In this document: positions 9,683 to 18,361 of the stretch, piece by piece
Position numbering within the stretch: the stretch's first letter is position 1
How the letters are laid out: the number at the start of each line of letters is the position of its first letter
Source of the DNA: Phormidium tenue FACHB-1052
GTDB taxonomy: Bacteria; Cyanobacteriota; Cyanobacteriia; Phormidesmidales; Phormidesmidaceae
DNA: 52,507 bases
Assembly: GCF_014696675.1 (NCBI RefSeq)
Contig: NZ_JACJQN010000027.1
Coordinates: forward strand, 1 to 52,507
Direction: 5' to 3'
Notes under the pieces: model-generated
What the model was told of the DNA's origin: nothing
What the model saw: only the letters and a program-made list of their open reading frames with translations
Databases searched by the model: none
Made by a program: the position numbers and the translations under genes

Positions 9683-11191
9683 CTAGAGCTTAAAGTAGGC
9701 CAGTGCCCGCTGGAGCTGGGCGGCCTGAGACGCCATATCGTGGCTGGAGGTAGCTAGCTGCTCTGCTGCTACTGCGTTATGCTGAGTGACTTCGTCCAAC
9801 TGCCCCATAGCGCTGTTGATCTGGGCAATGCCGTTGTTTTGCTCCAGGCTGGCACGAGTGATGTCGGCCATCAGCCCCGAGGTCTGCTGAATGCTGGGGA
9901 CGATTTGCTTAAAAAGATCGCCGGTGCGTTTGCTAACTACCATACTGCGATCGGCTAAAGCCGTAATTTCCTCTGCAGCCGTACGACTGTGTTCGGCCAG
10001 CTTGCGCACTTCCTTAGCGACGACCGCAAACCCTCGGCCATGTTCACCAGCTCGGGCGGCCTCCATGGTGGCATTTAGAGCCAGCATATTGGTCTGCTCG
10101 GCAATATCCTCAATAACGTTGATTTTGGCGAGAATTTCCCGCATCACCTGCATCGTTTCGGTGACTGCCTGTTTGCCCTCATCCACCATAGTTGCCGACT
10201 GAATGGCCGATTGATAGGTGTGCTTGGCTTTTTGAGCATTGCTGTTAATGACAGCATTCATTTGCTCAATCGACACCGTCGTTTGAGCCACCCCAGCCGC
10301 TTGCTTAGAATTGCCAAAGGAAAGCCCCTGGGCAGCGTCGTTGAGATGGGCAGAAATTTCTAGCATCTGTTTGGCCGCCACCTGTTCGTCCTGAATAATG
10401 GTAGACAGACGCGTAGTCATCATCCTCATGGCCTCTAGCATGCGGCCAATTTCATCATCTCTACCAGCCGGGATTTCAACCTGCAAATCTCCGGCGGCAA
10501 TGCGCTGAACGATCGCCGCCGTCGCGAGAATCGGCTGCGTAATGCGATCCGCTAGATAGTAGGCCAGAGTGATCACCGCGAGACCAATTAAAATGCTGCC
10601 CCACAGAATGCTCAGCGCTAGCTGGGATGAAAAATCAAGGGTGTTGTTGAGATCACTCTCAAGGGCGGCGAGCCCGTTCTGAGAATCGTTCAGAAAACTC
10701 TCGATGGTTTTGGTATAGGCATCTTTAGTCTGTTGGTACTCGGCACCATCCAGTAAAGCCAGGGCTTGTTCAGATTGCCCTGCCTGTAGTAGCCCAAGGG
10801 TTTCTGTCTCTAGCTCAGCCAGTTTGTCGTTGAGCACCTTTTGTTGATCAAAAAGCGCCTGAATTTTAGGGTCAGCGGCATTGGCCTGGGCCGCAATAAT
10901 CAGGTTTTCGAGTGGAGCAAAGTAGAAATCGTAGCGTTCTTGCCAGCGGCTATCTTGGGTCAACACGTAGTTGCGCATCGACTGCGTGAGCACCTCGTCT
11001 AACCACATGATCTGCTGAGCGCGGGAGAGCTGTTGCTGTGATGCACTGACAGAAACCAGCCTGGTGCGAATTTGCTCGATGGCGGAGTAGGTCACGGTAC
11101 CGACGGCGGTGAGCGTGAGTGCACCGAAGAGATAACCGACAAAAATCCGCGTGCGAATTTTGCTAGAGGCCAATCTCTTGAATAGAAACAT
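9683..11191 (-). CDS. Methyl-accepting chemotaxis protein
   Basis: This is a 502-residue transmembrane chemoreceptor. It has a short cytoplasmic N-terminus, a first membrane helix at about 16-38, and a helical extracytoplasmic domain of about 150 residues (four-helix-bundle or CHASE3-like). A second membrane helix lies at about 190-213. A HAMP linker follows ([20 protein letters not shown]), then a long coiled-coil signalling domain. The conserved hairpin tip is seen in [20 protein letters not shown] and the following [15 protein letters not shown]. No CheA, CheW or methyltransferase gene is adjacent, so it must feed a pathway encoded elsewhere. The ATG at 11191 is preferred over the GTG two codons upstream. 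Confidence 0.92.
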   Translation of the reverse strand: MFLFKRLASSKIRTRIFVGYLFGALTLTAVGTVTYSAIEQIRTRLVSVSASQQQLSRAQQIMWLDEVLTQSMRNYVLTQDSRWQERYDFYFAPLENLIIAAQANAADPKIQALFDQQKVLNDKLAELETETLGLLQAGQSEQALALLDGAEYQQTKDAYTKTIESFLNDSQNGLAALESDLNNTLDFSSQLALSILWGSILIGLAVITLAYYLADRITQPILATAAIVQRIAAGDLQVEIPAGRDDEIGRMLEAMRMMTTRLSTIIQDEQVAAKQMLEISAHLNDAAQGLSFGNSKQAAGVAQTTVSIEQMNAVINSNAQKAKHTYQSAIQSATMVDEGKQAVTETMQVMREILAKINVIEDIAEQTNMLALNATMEAARAGEHGRGFAVVAKEVRKLAEHSRTAAEEITALADRSMVVSKRTGDLFKQIVPSIQQTSGLMADITRASLEQNNGIAQINSAMGQLDEVTQHNAVAAEQLATSSHDMASQAAQLQRALAYFKL

Positions 11192-11509
11192 GATCACGTT
11201 TTCCCTGGTTGCTGTAGATGGGGTTGAGCGGCGGCAGCGGTATCAGTAACAGTCTGTTCTGGTGTTCTGTCCTGACAAAGGATCTCCCCGCTGGCTAACA
11301 ATGCTCCTGGCCTGAGCAAAGAACGTTACACAATTCTTCCCGTTATAAAGTGTTACTCAACGTCTCTTTGGCTAGAGAATTTTGGCTTTAGGGTGCTGGC
11401 TGGCAGCGAACGGGGGCTGAGCTTCGTCAACCGCTGGCAAAAGGCCTCGCCGGAGGATCTGCCCTCGGTATCCTGCGATAGAGTTGCAGAGGAAATTGGC
11501 ACAGTCCCT
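11192..11509. other. Intergenic region between divergent mcp and the 758-residue protein gene
   Basis: About 318 bp with no recognisable gene. The frame of the next gene stays open back to a TTG-type start at 11393, but that extension has no clear ribosome site. I treat it as leader sequence holding two divergent promoters. Confidence 0.4.
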
Positions 11510-13786
11510 ATGGCCCTTCGTTCAGCTCGTCGTCCTAAAGTTTCAACCGCCAGCGCTCCGGGTGCTGTGCAGATTTGGGTCGGTACTCGCTCTCGTCGGC
11601 TCTGGCGCAGGCCATTGGTGCTGGGGCTGGTGGGGGTTGGGCTCAGCGGCGGACTGCTGCTGCTGGGGCTGAGTTTTCGCCTGGGGCTGCGGCTGATGCT
11701 TGACCCAGCGGCGTTGCCCCAGGCCCTAGCTCGCTTGGCGCGATCGCAGCCAGTGAACCTGCCCCCCGCCATTAGCCTAGAGGAGCTGCGCCAGCAGGCG
11801 GAGGCGAGCCAGCAGCAGATGGGAGAACCGCTGCCGTTAGATATGCCTGGAGCCAAAGATCGGGATGCGCTGATTGTGCCGGTGTTTGAGGCGACAGGGG
11901 CGATCGCATCCCTTCACCTATTTGCGAACGAGGGCAGCGGGAGAGAGCTGCGGGCGATCGCCACCTTGCCCACTGCGGCCCTGCCTAAAGACACCGTGCT
12001 AGCGCCCTGGCTCAGCAGGCCCCAAGTGCCTACGGCTGCTCCGGCAAATTTTAACTTCACTCGGGTCGTGCCGCTGCCGGCCCCACCCGTTGCCAGCGAC
12101 GGGCTTTGGTTCACCCTAGAGGGCAGTTGGCAGCAGCAGGGCCTCACCCTGCGCTACGGTCAGCTACTGCATGTTGACCCCGAGGCCCAGCAGCTAGAGC
12201 TGCTCACCCCCTGGAGCAGCCCGGCCAACCGTCCGCCCCAGTGGGCCGACCTCGATGGTGACGGCCCTAGCGATCTCGTCATTGACGAAACTGTGGGGCT
12301 GGAGCCAGCCCTGCGCGGCTTACAAGTGATGCCCGGACCGCGCCTCCAGTCAGTGTCGTGGGTGCGGGTGCCGGTGGATGCCGGTGCCCAGGCAGGCGAC
12401 TATCAGCAGGCTCTGCGCCTGGCTCGAAGCGGACTATGGCACCCCGCCCAGGCCCAGCTGGCCAACCTCAAAACAGGCTTAGCCCAAAGCTGGAATCCGG
12501 CAGCGGAGGCCCAGCTGCGGCTGATGGAGCGCCATCGGGCGATCACCCGTCAGCAGGCTGAACAAGATTGGTCAACGCCCACCCAGCACATTCTCGCCCT
12601 GCTAATCGACGGGCGATGGGAGCCGGCCCTGACTCGGCTGGAGGCTAGCCCTGAGCTACTGCCCACCCTGCTGAATCGCCTCGGCGTTGACCGCGGTCGC
12701 CTGTGGAACCGCATTAGCGCCGCCGCTGCCCTGCCCGACCCGCCACCGGCTGTGTATGTGTGGGGCGGTCTAGCCCTCAAGGCTCAGCAGAACCAACCCA
12801 CCAATCGAGATGGGGCTACCCCAGACTGGCTCAATCGCCAGCCGGTGACGCCCGCCGCCCGCCAGCGGTTGGCCAAGGTTTTGGCCACTCTGACCACAAC
12901 CCAGGCACAAGCGGTTGCCAGCGCTAAGGCAGGTGCAACCGCCGCGATCGCCGCCCAGCCTTCTAGTACCCAGGCCACAGGAAATATTGCCCTGCCGCCC
13001 GTCACCGCCCTCATTGGCCAGGCCCGCTCCATCCCTGCCCCCCAGTCTGGCTATGCCGCCCCCGGCCAATCGCTCGATGCCGCCCTAGGCCAGTGGTACG
13101 CCATTGATGTTAAGGCAGTGCAAAGTCAAACCTGGCAGCGGGGGATGGGGGCAATTCCCGCTGGGGCAGCTCCGGCAGCAATCTGGCCAGCGGTACAGCC
13201 AGCGGCCCAGGCATCGCCTCAGCTGCTGCGCTGGGTGAGCCCTACCACCGGCGTTTCGGCCCCCCTAACCGTGCGCGGGCTCAGCTTAACCAATGGCACC
13301 GTGACGCTACTGGCTACCGGCCCCGCCACCAATGCCTCTGCTCTGCCGCCGCTGGCGTTTTCTCAGGGGGCGCTGATGTGGCTTGATGCTGACCAGGGCC
13401 AGAGGGCAGAATCAGGGGCGATCGCTGCCATAGCCGCCACAGTCTTTGGCGATCAGCCGTTGCCGACAGACTTTGAGGCTGCCCTGGCCAGCCTCACCCA
13501 GCACAGCATTGACCTGACCGGTGACGGCCAGCCAGAGCGAGTGCTGACCTTAGATAATGCGGCCTTGGTTCAGCTCCAGTCCTGGGGGGTTCAGGTGGAA
13601 GGCACTGCCCCAAAAACCATCATTGTGGGTCAAGACAACAGAGTTCTCTATAGCGATCTAGCCCAAACCCAGACCCTCATAGCCCTAACTAGCCCTAACG
13701 CGGGTCAGCCTGTGGAGTTGCTGGTGCACCGGGCTGAAGAGTACGAGCTATTAATTTGGCTATCGGCCACCCAGCGGTTTGAGTAA
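11510..13786 (+). CDS. Hypothetical large membrane-anchored protein with Asp-rich FG-GAP-like loops
   Basis: I do not recognise the family. The 758-residue protein has a basic N-terminus and one membrane helix (PLVLGLVGVGLSGGLLLLGL, about residues 33-56). A long Ala/Pro/Gln-rich extracytoplasmic part follows. Two segments resemble calcium-binding loops of FG-GAP or dockerin type: DLDGDGPSDLVID near residue 248 and DLTGDGQPERVLTLD near 668. The middle (about 290-430) is helical with regularly spaced Ala, Leu and Gln. It may be an envelope protein. The ATG at 11510 (MALRSARRPK) is my choice because the helix then sits close to the start; the frame is open upstream to 11393. It is followed by more than 270 bp without a gene. 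Confidence 0.7.
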   Translation: MALRSARRPKVSTASAPGAVQIWVGTRSRRLWRRPLVLGLVGVGLSGGLLLLGLSFRLGLRLMLDPAALPQALARLARSQPVNLPPAISLEELRQQAEASQQQMGEPLPLDMPGAKDRDALIVPVFEATGAIASLHLFANEGSGRELRAIATLPTAALPKDTVLAPWLSRPQVPTAAPANFNFTRVVPLPAPPVASDGLWFTLEGSWQQQGLTLRYGQLLHVDPEAQQLELLTPWSSPANRPPQWADLDGDGPSDLVIDETVGLEPALRGLQVMPGPRLQSVSWVRVPVDAGAQAGDYQQALRLARSGLWHPAQAQLANLKTGLAQSWNPAAEAQLRLMERHRAITRQQAEQDWSTPTQHILALLIDGRWEPALTRLEASPELLPTLLNRLGVDRGRLWNRISAAAALPDPPPAVYVWGGLALKAQQNQPTNRDGATPDWLNRQPVTPAARQRLAKVLATLTTTQAQAVASAKAGATAAIAAQPSSTQATGNIALPPVTALIGQARSIPAPQSGYAAPGQSLDAALGQWYAIDVKAVQSQTWQRGMGAIPAGAAPAAIWPAVQPAAQASPQLLRWVSPTTGVSAPLTVRGLSLTNGTVTLLATGPATNASALPPLAFSQGALMWLDADQGQRAESGAIAAIAATVFGDQPLPTDFEAALASLTQHSIDLTGDGQPERVLTLDNAALVQLQSWGVQVEGTAPKTIIVGQDNRVLYSDLAQTQTLIALTSPNAGQPVELLVHRAEEYELLIWLSATQRFE

Positions 13787-14064
13787 AGCCTCTACCTCGC
13801 GACCAGAGGAAACAATCTAGGCCCCAATGGGTGCTTTCAGCCCCGTTAGCGCCCTAATCTACCCTAAAAAATGTAAAGAGGTCTAACGGCGATCGCTATT
13901 TGCTTACCCCAATTGGGTACCCTCGCCTGCAAAACCAATAGTACACACATCCTACAGAGCAAATAAGTCCCCTGGTGAAACTGGTATAAACAACCACACC
14001 GTAACTGTATTCAGCTCAACAGGATTAGCTAGCAAATGTAGCGCAAGCCTCGCCCATGCCCTCG
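13787..14064. other. Intergenic region between convergent genes
   Basis: About 280 bp. It contains one isolated HIP1-like site (GGCGATCGCT near 13890) and no open frame that looks coding. No terminator with a T-run was found after 13786. Confidence 0.4.
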
Positions 14065-14107
14065 CCGTCTACATTGCGGCCTGTTAAGGAGGCCGCAATG
14101 TAGACGG
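14065..14107 (-). terminator. 17-bp perfect hairpin at the 3' end of the PAS-LuxR gene
   Basis: Positions 14065-14081 and 14091-14107 are exact reverse complements (stem core CCGTCTACATTGCGGCC) around the loop TGTTAAGGA. On the minus strand the hairpin begins one base after the stop codon at 14109. There is no U-tract, so it could be a Rho-independent-like block, an mRNA 3' stabiliser or a protein-binding palindrome. Confidence 0.5.
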
Positions 14108-14108
14108 G

Positions 14109-14729
14109 TTACCTTTCTTGAGCGCTGCTAGAGCGCTGCTTGGTCAAAATACTCTTCATATGCTTTTTGACAGTATTAGGCGTAATGTTTAGCGTTTCAG
14201 CGATTTGTTTGTAGGTGTAGTTAGTTTGGTGTAACAGCCACACATCTTGTTCACGGGAGGTCAAGCCCATTTGCCTAGCTTCTTCTAAGGCAATATTCTG
14301 AGAAAATTGGTTTTGGTCTTCCATATTGAGCAGCAAGTAGTTATAGCTAGAGTTATCTCCTTGAATCCAACGAGCATAAATATTAAACACCGTGAGACAA
14401 TCCACAAAAATAGTGGACTGATTTAGCCAATTTTGCTGAGAAAACTCGCGTCGAGCCCCTCGCATAAACTTTGTGATATGCATGATTTCCTTAGGAATAG
14501 CCTGAGCCCCCTCGGTGCATCGAGTCATTTTTTCTACTATAGCGAGTGCTTTTCTATTGATGTAAATCAATTTATCTTGATCGTCAAGCAAAATAATTCC
14601 TCCTAAAACATCAGTCAGAATGCTCTTAAGCAAACTAGGCAAAGAGGCATCGTGGGCAATATTAGGCAACTCAACAAATGTGTCGCTAAGGCTAAGGTTA
14701 AAACTGCCCAAGGGGGTCTTTAAAACCAT
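14109..14729 (-). CDS. PAS-like / LuxR-type HTH transcriptional regulator (paralogue 1)
   Basis: This 206-residue regulator has an N-terminal PAS-like segment (GGIILLDDQDKLIYINRKAL near 45-65). The C-terminal LuxR-type helix-turn-helix (about 155-200) contains LTSREQDVWLL, YTYKQIAETLNITPNTVKKH. There is no receiver domain with a phospho-acceptor Asp, so input is probably by ligand, redox or partner binding. It closely resembles the regulator at 17682-18320: both contain GLT-RE--VWLL, NYTYKQIA and ITPNTVKKH, and the mid-regions E-I-HI and QNWL also match. The ATG is preceded by AGGTGA. The gene is more AT-rich than its neighbours and I saw no HIP1 site in it. Confidence 0.85.
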   Translation of the reverse strand: MVLKTPLGSFNLSLSDTFVELPNIAHDASLPSLLKSILTDVLGGIILLDDQDKLIYINRKALAIVEKMTRCTEGAQAIPKEIMHITKFMRGARREFSQQNWLNQSTIFVDCLTVFNIYARWIQGDNSSYNYLLLNMEDQNQFSQNIALEEARQMGLTSREQDVWLLHQTNYTYKQIAETLNITPNTVKKHMKSILTKQRSSSAQER

Positions 14730-15049
14730 AATTCACCTGAAATTTTTAGCATTAAATCTTTATTACTTGGATATTACTCCTAATGATTCAGGCACAATAT
14801 CCCGGCTATTTTTCTTGGCCTAATATCTAGCAAATGCCGATTGCTTTCATCTAAAGGAACAGATTTTCAATGCTATCACTCTTTACCATGCGGCATATTG
14901 ACCCCACGCAAATATCTTGTATGCTTGCTTTCAATCTAAGCCAAAGGCAAACTTTTTCAAGTCGCCATTCCGTATAAATACGACTATATTTGTTGCAAAT
15001 GGAGCAGCCGTGTCTGCGTGCATAGAGTTTGGCCCATACAAAGATTTAA

Positions 15050-15063
15050 CCAGTCAATACTGG
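15050..15063. promoter_or_regulatory. Small inverted repeat CCAGT-N4-ACTGG
   Basis: A 5-bp inverted repeat with a four-base centre lies 25 bp before the larger hairpin, in the promoter region between the regulator and the first island gene. It is a possible operator; the length is short enough to be chance. Confidence 0.25.
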
Positions 15064-15087
15064 TCAGTTAAACACTATCAGTAGTGG

Positions 15088-15113
15088 TAAAGATGGCAAA
15101 AATGCCATCTTTA
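15088..15113. promoter_or_regulatory. 11-bp perfect inverted repeat upstream of the 199-residue protein gene
   Basis: TAAAGATGGCA and its exact complement TGCCATCTTTA flank the loop AAAA, about 195 bp before the start at 15309. It could be an operator for one of the PAS-LuxR regulators, or a transcript hairpin. Read on the plus strand it is followed by only a weak T-run. Confidence 0.4.
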
Positions 15114-15308
15114 ATCCATATATAAGGAATTTGAACTGAATTTTAATCCTTAAAACTAGGGTACCTGTAGAGGGGGATTTTCAAATCTGGCTGCTTTTGT
15201 GACGATGCAGGCTACAGGGAGCTAACTCACCTACTTTTTCTGAAGCAGGGACGATAGAAATTAGCTCCTTGCCGGTAAATTCACGTCCAACAAGCAGAGG
15301 TTACCTCT

Positions 15309-15908
15309 ATGACTACGACGCTACCGACCATCGAACAAAAGGCAGAAATCGTTGCACCCGCTGAAATTGCCAATCCCCCCCAAGAATTCATCAACCGACT
15401 GCCCGCCCAAGGCGGTCTGGTAGGTGATACAGAAACCTATAGTCGTGAAATTTTGGGGCAGAGCCAGTTTGAACTGTATCACCTCAAAGCCACCGGTCTG
15501 CGAGGGCAACTGCCGCCCTGGGGGCCGCACCCGGAACAATCTAAGCACATTGTTGATCTCGACGAAGATCTGCGAGTTGGCCTGGTGATTAAATTTGACC
15601 AAAGCCCGCTCACGCGATTGCTGCTGTGCTTGGGAGTAGATATCAAAGCCTACTTTCACTTTGAGGGTCTTGGTTCTGCGGCAGCAGAAAAAGATCTCAC
15701 CGTGATCATTAAATCGGTTGAAGGCCAGTTTAAGTACTGGGTTGGCACCGTGATTAAACCCCAAGATCTTGGCTTGACCAAGGGGTACTACCTAGTAGGA
15801 GCTACCGTCGAAGTGGGGCCAGTAACGCATCAATGCGGCCAAGTCATTCTTGGCTATGGCTACATTGGCGAGCGCCGACTCCAAATTGCCGACCAGCCCT
15901 TTAGCTAG
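15309..15908 (+). CDS. Hypothetical protein, beta-rich C-terminal domain
   Basis: I do not recognise this 199-residue soluble protein; no signal peptide or membrane helix is visible. From about residue 80 it shows alternating hydrophobic strands (VGLVIKFDQSPLTRLLLCLG, then YWVGTVIKP, then YYLVGATVEVGP), suggesting a beta-sandwich. The strand order and the final GERRLQI resemble the C-terminal half of the next gene (IPRFQVV end), so the two may share a fold. AGAGG lies before the ATG. It is the first forward gene after a strong inverted repeat and precedes a gene set ending in a PAS-LuxR regulator. Confidence 0.65.
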   Translation: MTTTLPTIEQKAEIVAPAEIANPPQEFINRLPAQGGLVGDTETYSREILGQSQFELYHLKATGLRGQLPPWGPHPEQSKHIVDLDEDLRVGLVIKFDQSPLTRLLLCLGVDIKAYFHFEGLGSAAAEKDLTVIIKSVEGQFKYWVGTVIKPQDLGLTKGYYLVGATVEVGPVTHQCGQVILGYGYIGERRLQIADQPFS

Positions 15909-16091
15909 GGGCTTTGCATGCAGGGATTGACCAGGGGTTTAATCCATCTGCGCAGTCCCTGTGATCGGTTCCGGCATTGAGTCAACTTTTAACTGGCAGG
16001 TTGCTAGTGCCTGCTGGTTTTCTTAAACCGTTGCAAAGCTGGGATAGGGCAAAAGCAGAGTCCCTGACCTGGCGCTAGTGGAGAACGAACT

Positions 16092-16898
16092 ATGAGTACC
16101 TCATCTGGGGGGACATCCCCAGCTCACGATCATCCTTTGAATCCAATTAAGGGTATCGGCCCCGCCCGCCAGCAGCTGCTACGAGAGCGACTTTCTATTC
16201 ACACTGTGCAAGATTTGGCCGCTGCATCAGCCGAAATGATTGAGGCGTTGTTTCGTTCAGCGGGTCAGTCTGTGACTCGGTCTAAGGCAGCCGATTGGAT
16301 TACCCAAGCCAGGCACTTAGCCGACTCAGCCGTTAGCGATGGGCCTTCAGACAGTGACCCTGTAGCGGCTCAGATTTCGTCAGGCGCTGATGTCATCTCG
16401 CCCGATCAGGTGCCGTCAGAGGGCAATGGGTCTAAAGATAACCCTGAGCCTCAACCCGATCGGCCTCATGCAACAGACGCATCCGCAGAACTGATCACGT
16501 TGAGGATGGGTCAGATCAGAGTGATACAGCCTCCAGAGACGGGCGTTCCCCAAGTGGCGACAGCGTGCGATCGCAGTCTGCCCGGGCCGCTTTTGAACAA
16601 GCAACCTTTTCAGATCAGCCTTACCTTCGAGCTAGACGGGCTAGCTAGCCTACCGCTTTCGCCCCAGGCTAGCTACAGCCTACAAGGATTTGTAAAATCG
16701 CTGGCATATCCACCTCAAACTACCGCTTTGGGCGAAAGTCCTGCCCATTTTTTGGCAGGTCACCGTTCGCCCTACAGCGCCCTGATTACAGTGCCTGGGT
16801 TGGCGTCAGGGCTATATCGACTACAGCTACTGATTGCTTTTCAGGGTATCTCCATTCCATTTGGCATGCATGAGATCCCACGTTTTCAGGTAGTTTAA
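16092..16898 (+). CDS. Helix-hairpin-helix domain protein with beta-rich C-terminus
   Basis: This 268-residue protein begins with a helix-hairpin-helix segment, PLNPIKGIGPARQQLLRERL, followed by TVQDLAAAS, at about residues 15-60. That type is common in DNA-binding or protein-binding HhH modules. A polar linker (about 75-135, rich in Ser, Asp, Pro) leads to a beta-rich domain at about 140-268. That domain resembles the C-terminal part of the 199-residue protein upstream (FQISLTFELDG; YSALITVPGLASGLYRLQLL). No signal peptide is present, so a cytoplasmic location is likely. GGAG precedes the ATG. Function unknown; the HhH could act as an oligomerisation or nucleic-acid contact. Confidence 0.65.
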   Translation: MSTSSGGTSPAHDHPLNPIKGIGPARQQLLRERLSIHTVQDLAAASAEMIEALFRSAGQSVTRSKAADWITQARHLADSAVSDGPSDSDPVAAQISSGADVISPDQVPSEGNGSKDNPEPQPDRPHATDASAELITLRMGQIRVIQPPETGVPQVATACDRSLPGPLLNKQPFQISLTFELDGLASLPLSPQASYSLQGFVKSLAYPPQTTALGESPAHFLAGHRSPYSALITVPGLASGLYRLQLLIAFQGISIPFGMHEIPRFQVV

Positions 16899-16940
16899 AC
16901 TGCCAAAAATTGTAGTCAATAATCATCATAAGCTTTGGTC

Positions 16941-17585
16941 ATGGGCACCTTTGACTGGCGACACTTTCTTGAGAACTGGAGCCAAGACTATCTCGCTTGC
17001 ACAGAAAAAGACAATACACCTAACTCCGAGGTTTTGGCATCTGGCTGGCTTGGGTTTCCGGGAGCTACCGAAGTTCAGATCGCAGAGACCGAGGCTCGAC
17101 TTTCAATTCAGTTGCCGTCTTCCTACCGGGAATTTTTAAAAATCAGTAATGGTTGGAGGCAGACAACGCCTTTTATTTATCGCATCTTAGCGGTTGAGGA
17201 GGTGGAATGGTTTCATGTTAGGCATGCGGATTGGATCGCCTCATTCAGCCAAAGATATGGCCAAACTCAGGCTCCGACACCGGCTGACTGTCAATCTAAT
17301 GGTACCTATCCAGGTCACAGGATTTCTGATGCTGATTACTTGACTTATGGGAATGATCAAGACTGTAGCAAGATTCGCATTGAGTATTTGAGCAGCAGTT
17401 TGGAGATCAGTGAAAAAGGGGAGTCTTCAATTTATTTGCTCAACCCTGAAATCATGAATGATCAGCAGGAATGGGAAGCCTGGTTTTTTGGCGACTGGCT
17501 GCCGGGTGCTGACCGATATCCCTCTTTCCAGGCCATGATGGAGGCAGAGTATAAGAATTTTTTAGATTTGAGAGATGTGCTTTAG
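16941..17585 (+). CDS. SMI1/KNR4 (SUKH) family protein
   Basis: This 214-residue protein has the SUKH core at about residues 30-100: FPGATEVQIAETEARLSIQL, then PSSYREFLKISNGW, with the conserved P-x-x-Y/L-x-x-F-L--NG pattern. SUKH proteins often act as immunity proteins against toxins of contact-dependent or polymorphic systems, but many are orphan and of unknown role. I see no toxin gene next to it. It lies 42 bp after the HhH gene and about 100 bp before the second PAS-LuxR regulator. The ATG at 16941 is chosen over a TTG two codons upstream. Confidence 0.8.
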   Translation: MGTFDWRHFLENWSQDYLACTEKDNTPNSEVLASGWLGFPGATEVQIAETEARLSIQLPSSYREFLKISNGWRQTTPFIYRILAVEEVEWFHVRHADWIASFSQRYGQTQAPTPADCQSNGTYPGHRISDADYLTYGNDQDCSKIRIEYLSSSLEISEKGESSIYLLNPEIMNDQQEWEAWFFGDWLPGADRYPSFQAMMEAEYKNFLDLRDVL

Positions 17586-17681
17586 AGTCAGGTTAAACGG
17601 TAAAAGCGTGCTCCCAATATATAAAACCCATTGACAAGCATTCTCAACCTAGTTGTCGGTACAACCGGAGATACGGAAATC

Positions 17682-18320
17682 ATGGTGGCATCCCCTTTAA
17701 AGTCAACTCTTTTTAATTTTTTAGCAGAGCAAGGTTTTGAAGATGCCTCTATTACTAACCCAAAAACTATTTCCGATAAAATAGACGATCATCAGTTTAA
17801 TAAAGCCCTGGTGGAGGAGTGCATTGGCGGCATTTTAGTCTTTACCGAGCAGCAGCAGCTTGTGTATGCTAGCAAAACAGCTCATCAGGTTTTAAGTCAG
17901 TTAAACCAGGAAAGTTCGGCGTCTTGCTTGATACCTGACGAAATTTTGCACATTTGTCAGTCTTTGATTCAAAGTCGGCATTTGTTTCCTGAGCAAAACT
18001 GGCTGATTGAGTTCGATATTTTCACCAATGCGGCAACTACACTCCACATTTGCTCGCGCTGGCTGACGGTGGATGTGGTGGCCAATCCCTGTCTATTGCT
18101 CACCATTGAAGATCGCCAGCAAGCCATTCTTAATCTTGTGTTGGAGAAGGCTAATCGCTATGGTTTAACCCCCCGAGAAAAGGAGGTTTGGCTACTTCAG
18201 CACAACAACTACACCTATAAACAAATTGCTGCTGAGTTGGGCATCACTCCAAATACGGTTAAAAAGCACACTCGCAGCATCTACGCAAAGAAGAAAGCCC
18301 ATCAGGAGGAGGAGACTTGA
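17682..18320 (+). CDS. PAS-like / LuxR-type HTH transcriptional regulator (paralogue 2)
   Basis: This 212-residue regulator has the same architecture as the one at 14109-14729: a PAS-like N-terminal part (GGILVFTEQQQLVYASKTAH) and a C-terminal LuxR helix-turn-helix (LTPREKEVWLL, YTYKQIAAELGITPNTVKKH). The C-terminal 50 residues are very similar between the two. It also lacks a receiver domain. The ATG at 17682 has GGAG eleven bases upstream and gives an N-terminus matching paralogue 1 in length; an in-frame TTG at 17631 is an alternative. The two copies face each other across the unfamiliar genes at 15.3-17.6 kb. Confidence 0.85.
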   Translation: MVASPLKSTLFNFLAEQGFEDASITNPKTISDKIDDHQFNKALVEECIGGILVFTEQQQLVYASKTAHQVLSQLNQESSASCLIPDEILHICQSLIQSRHLFPEQNWLIEFDIFTNAATTLHICSRWLTVDVVANPCLLLTIEDRQQAILNLVLEKANRYGLTPREKEVWLLQHNNYTYKQIAAELGITPNTVKKHTRSIYAKKKAHQEEET

Positions 18321-18361
18321 TATCGCTTTGGGTGTTATACCCTTGGCTGCAATAGTTCAGG

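Larger units (their letters stand above)
14730..15308. other. AT-rich divergent intergenic region
   Basis: About 580 bp between two divergent genes with no supported gene. It contains a strong hairpin (15088-15113) and a smaller inverted repeat CCAGT-CAAT-ACTGG (15050-15063). Composition is clearly AT-rich. Promoters for both the regulator and the forward genes should lie here. Confidence 0.5.
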
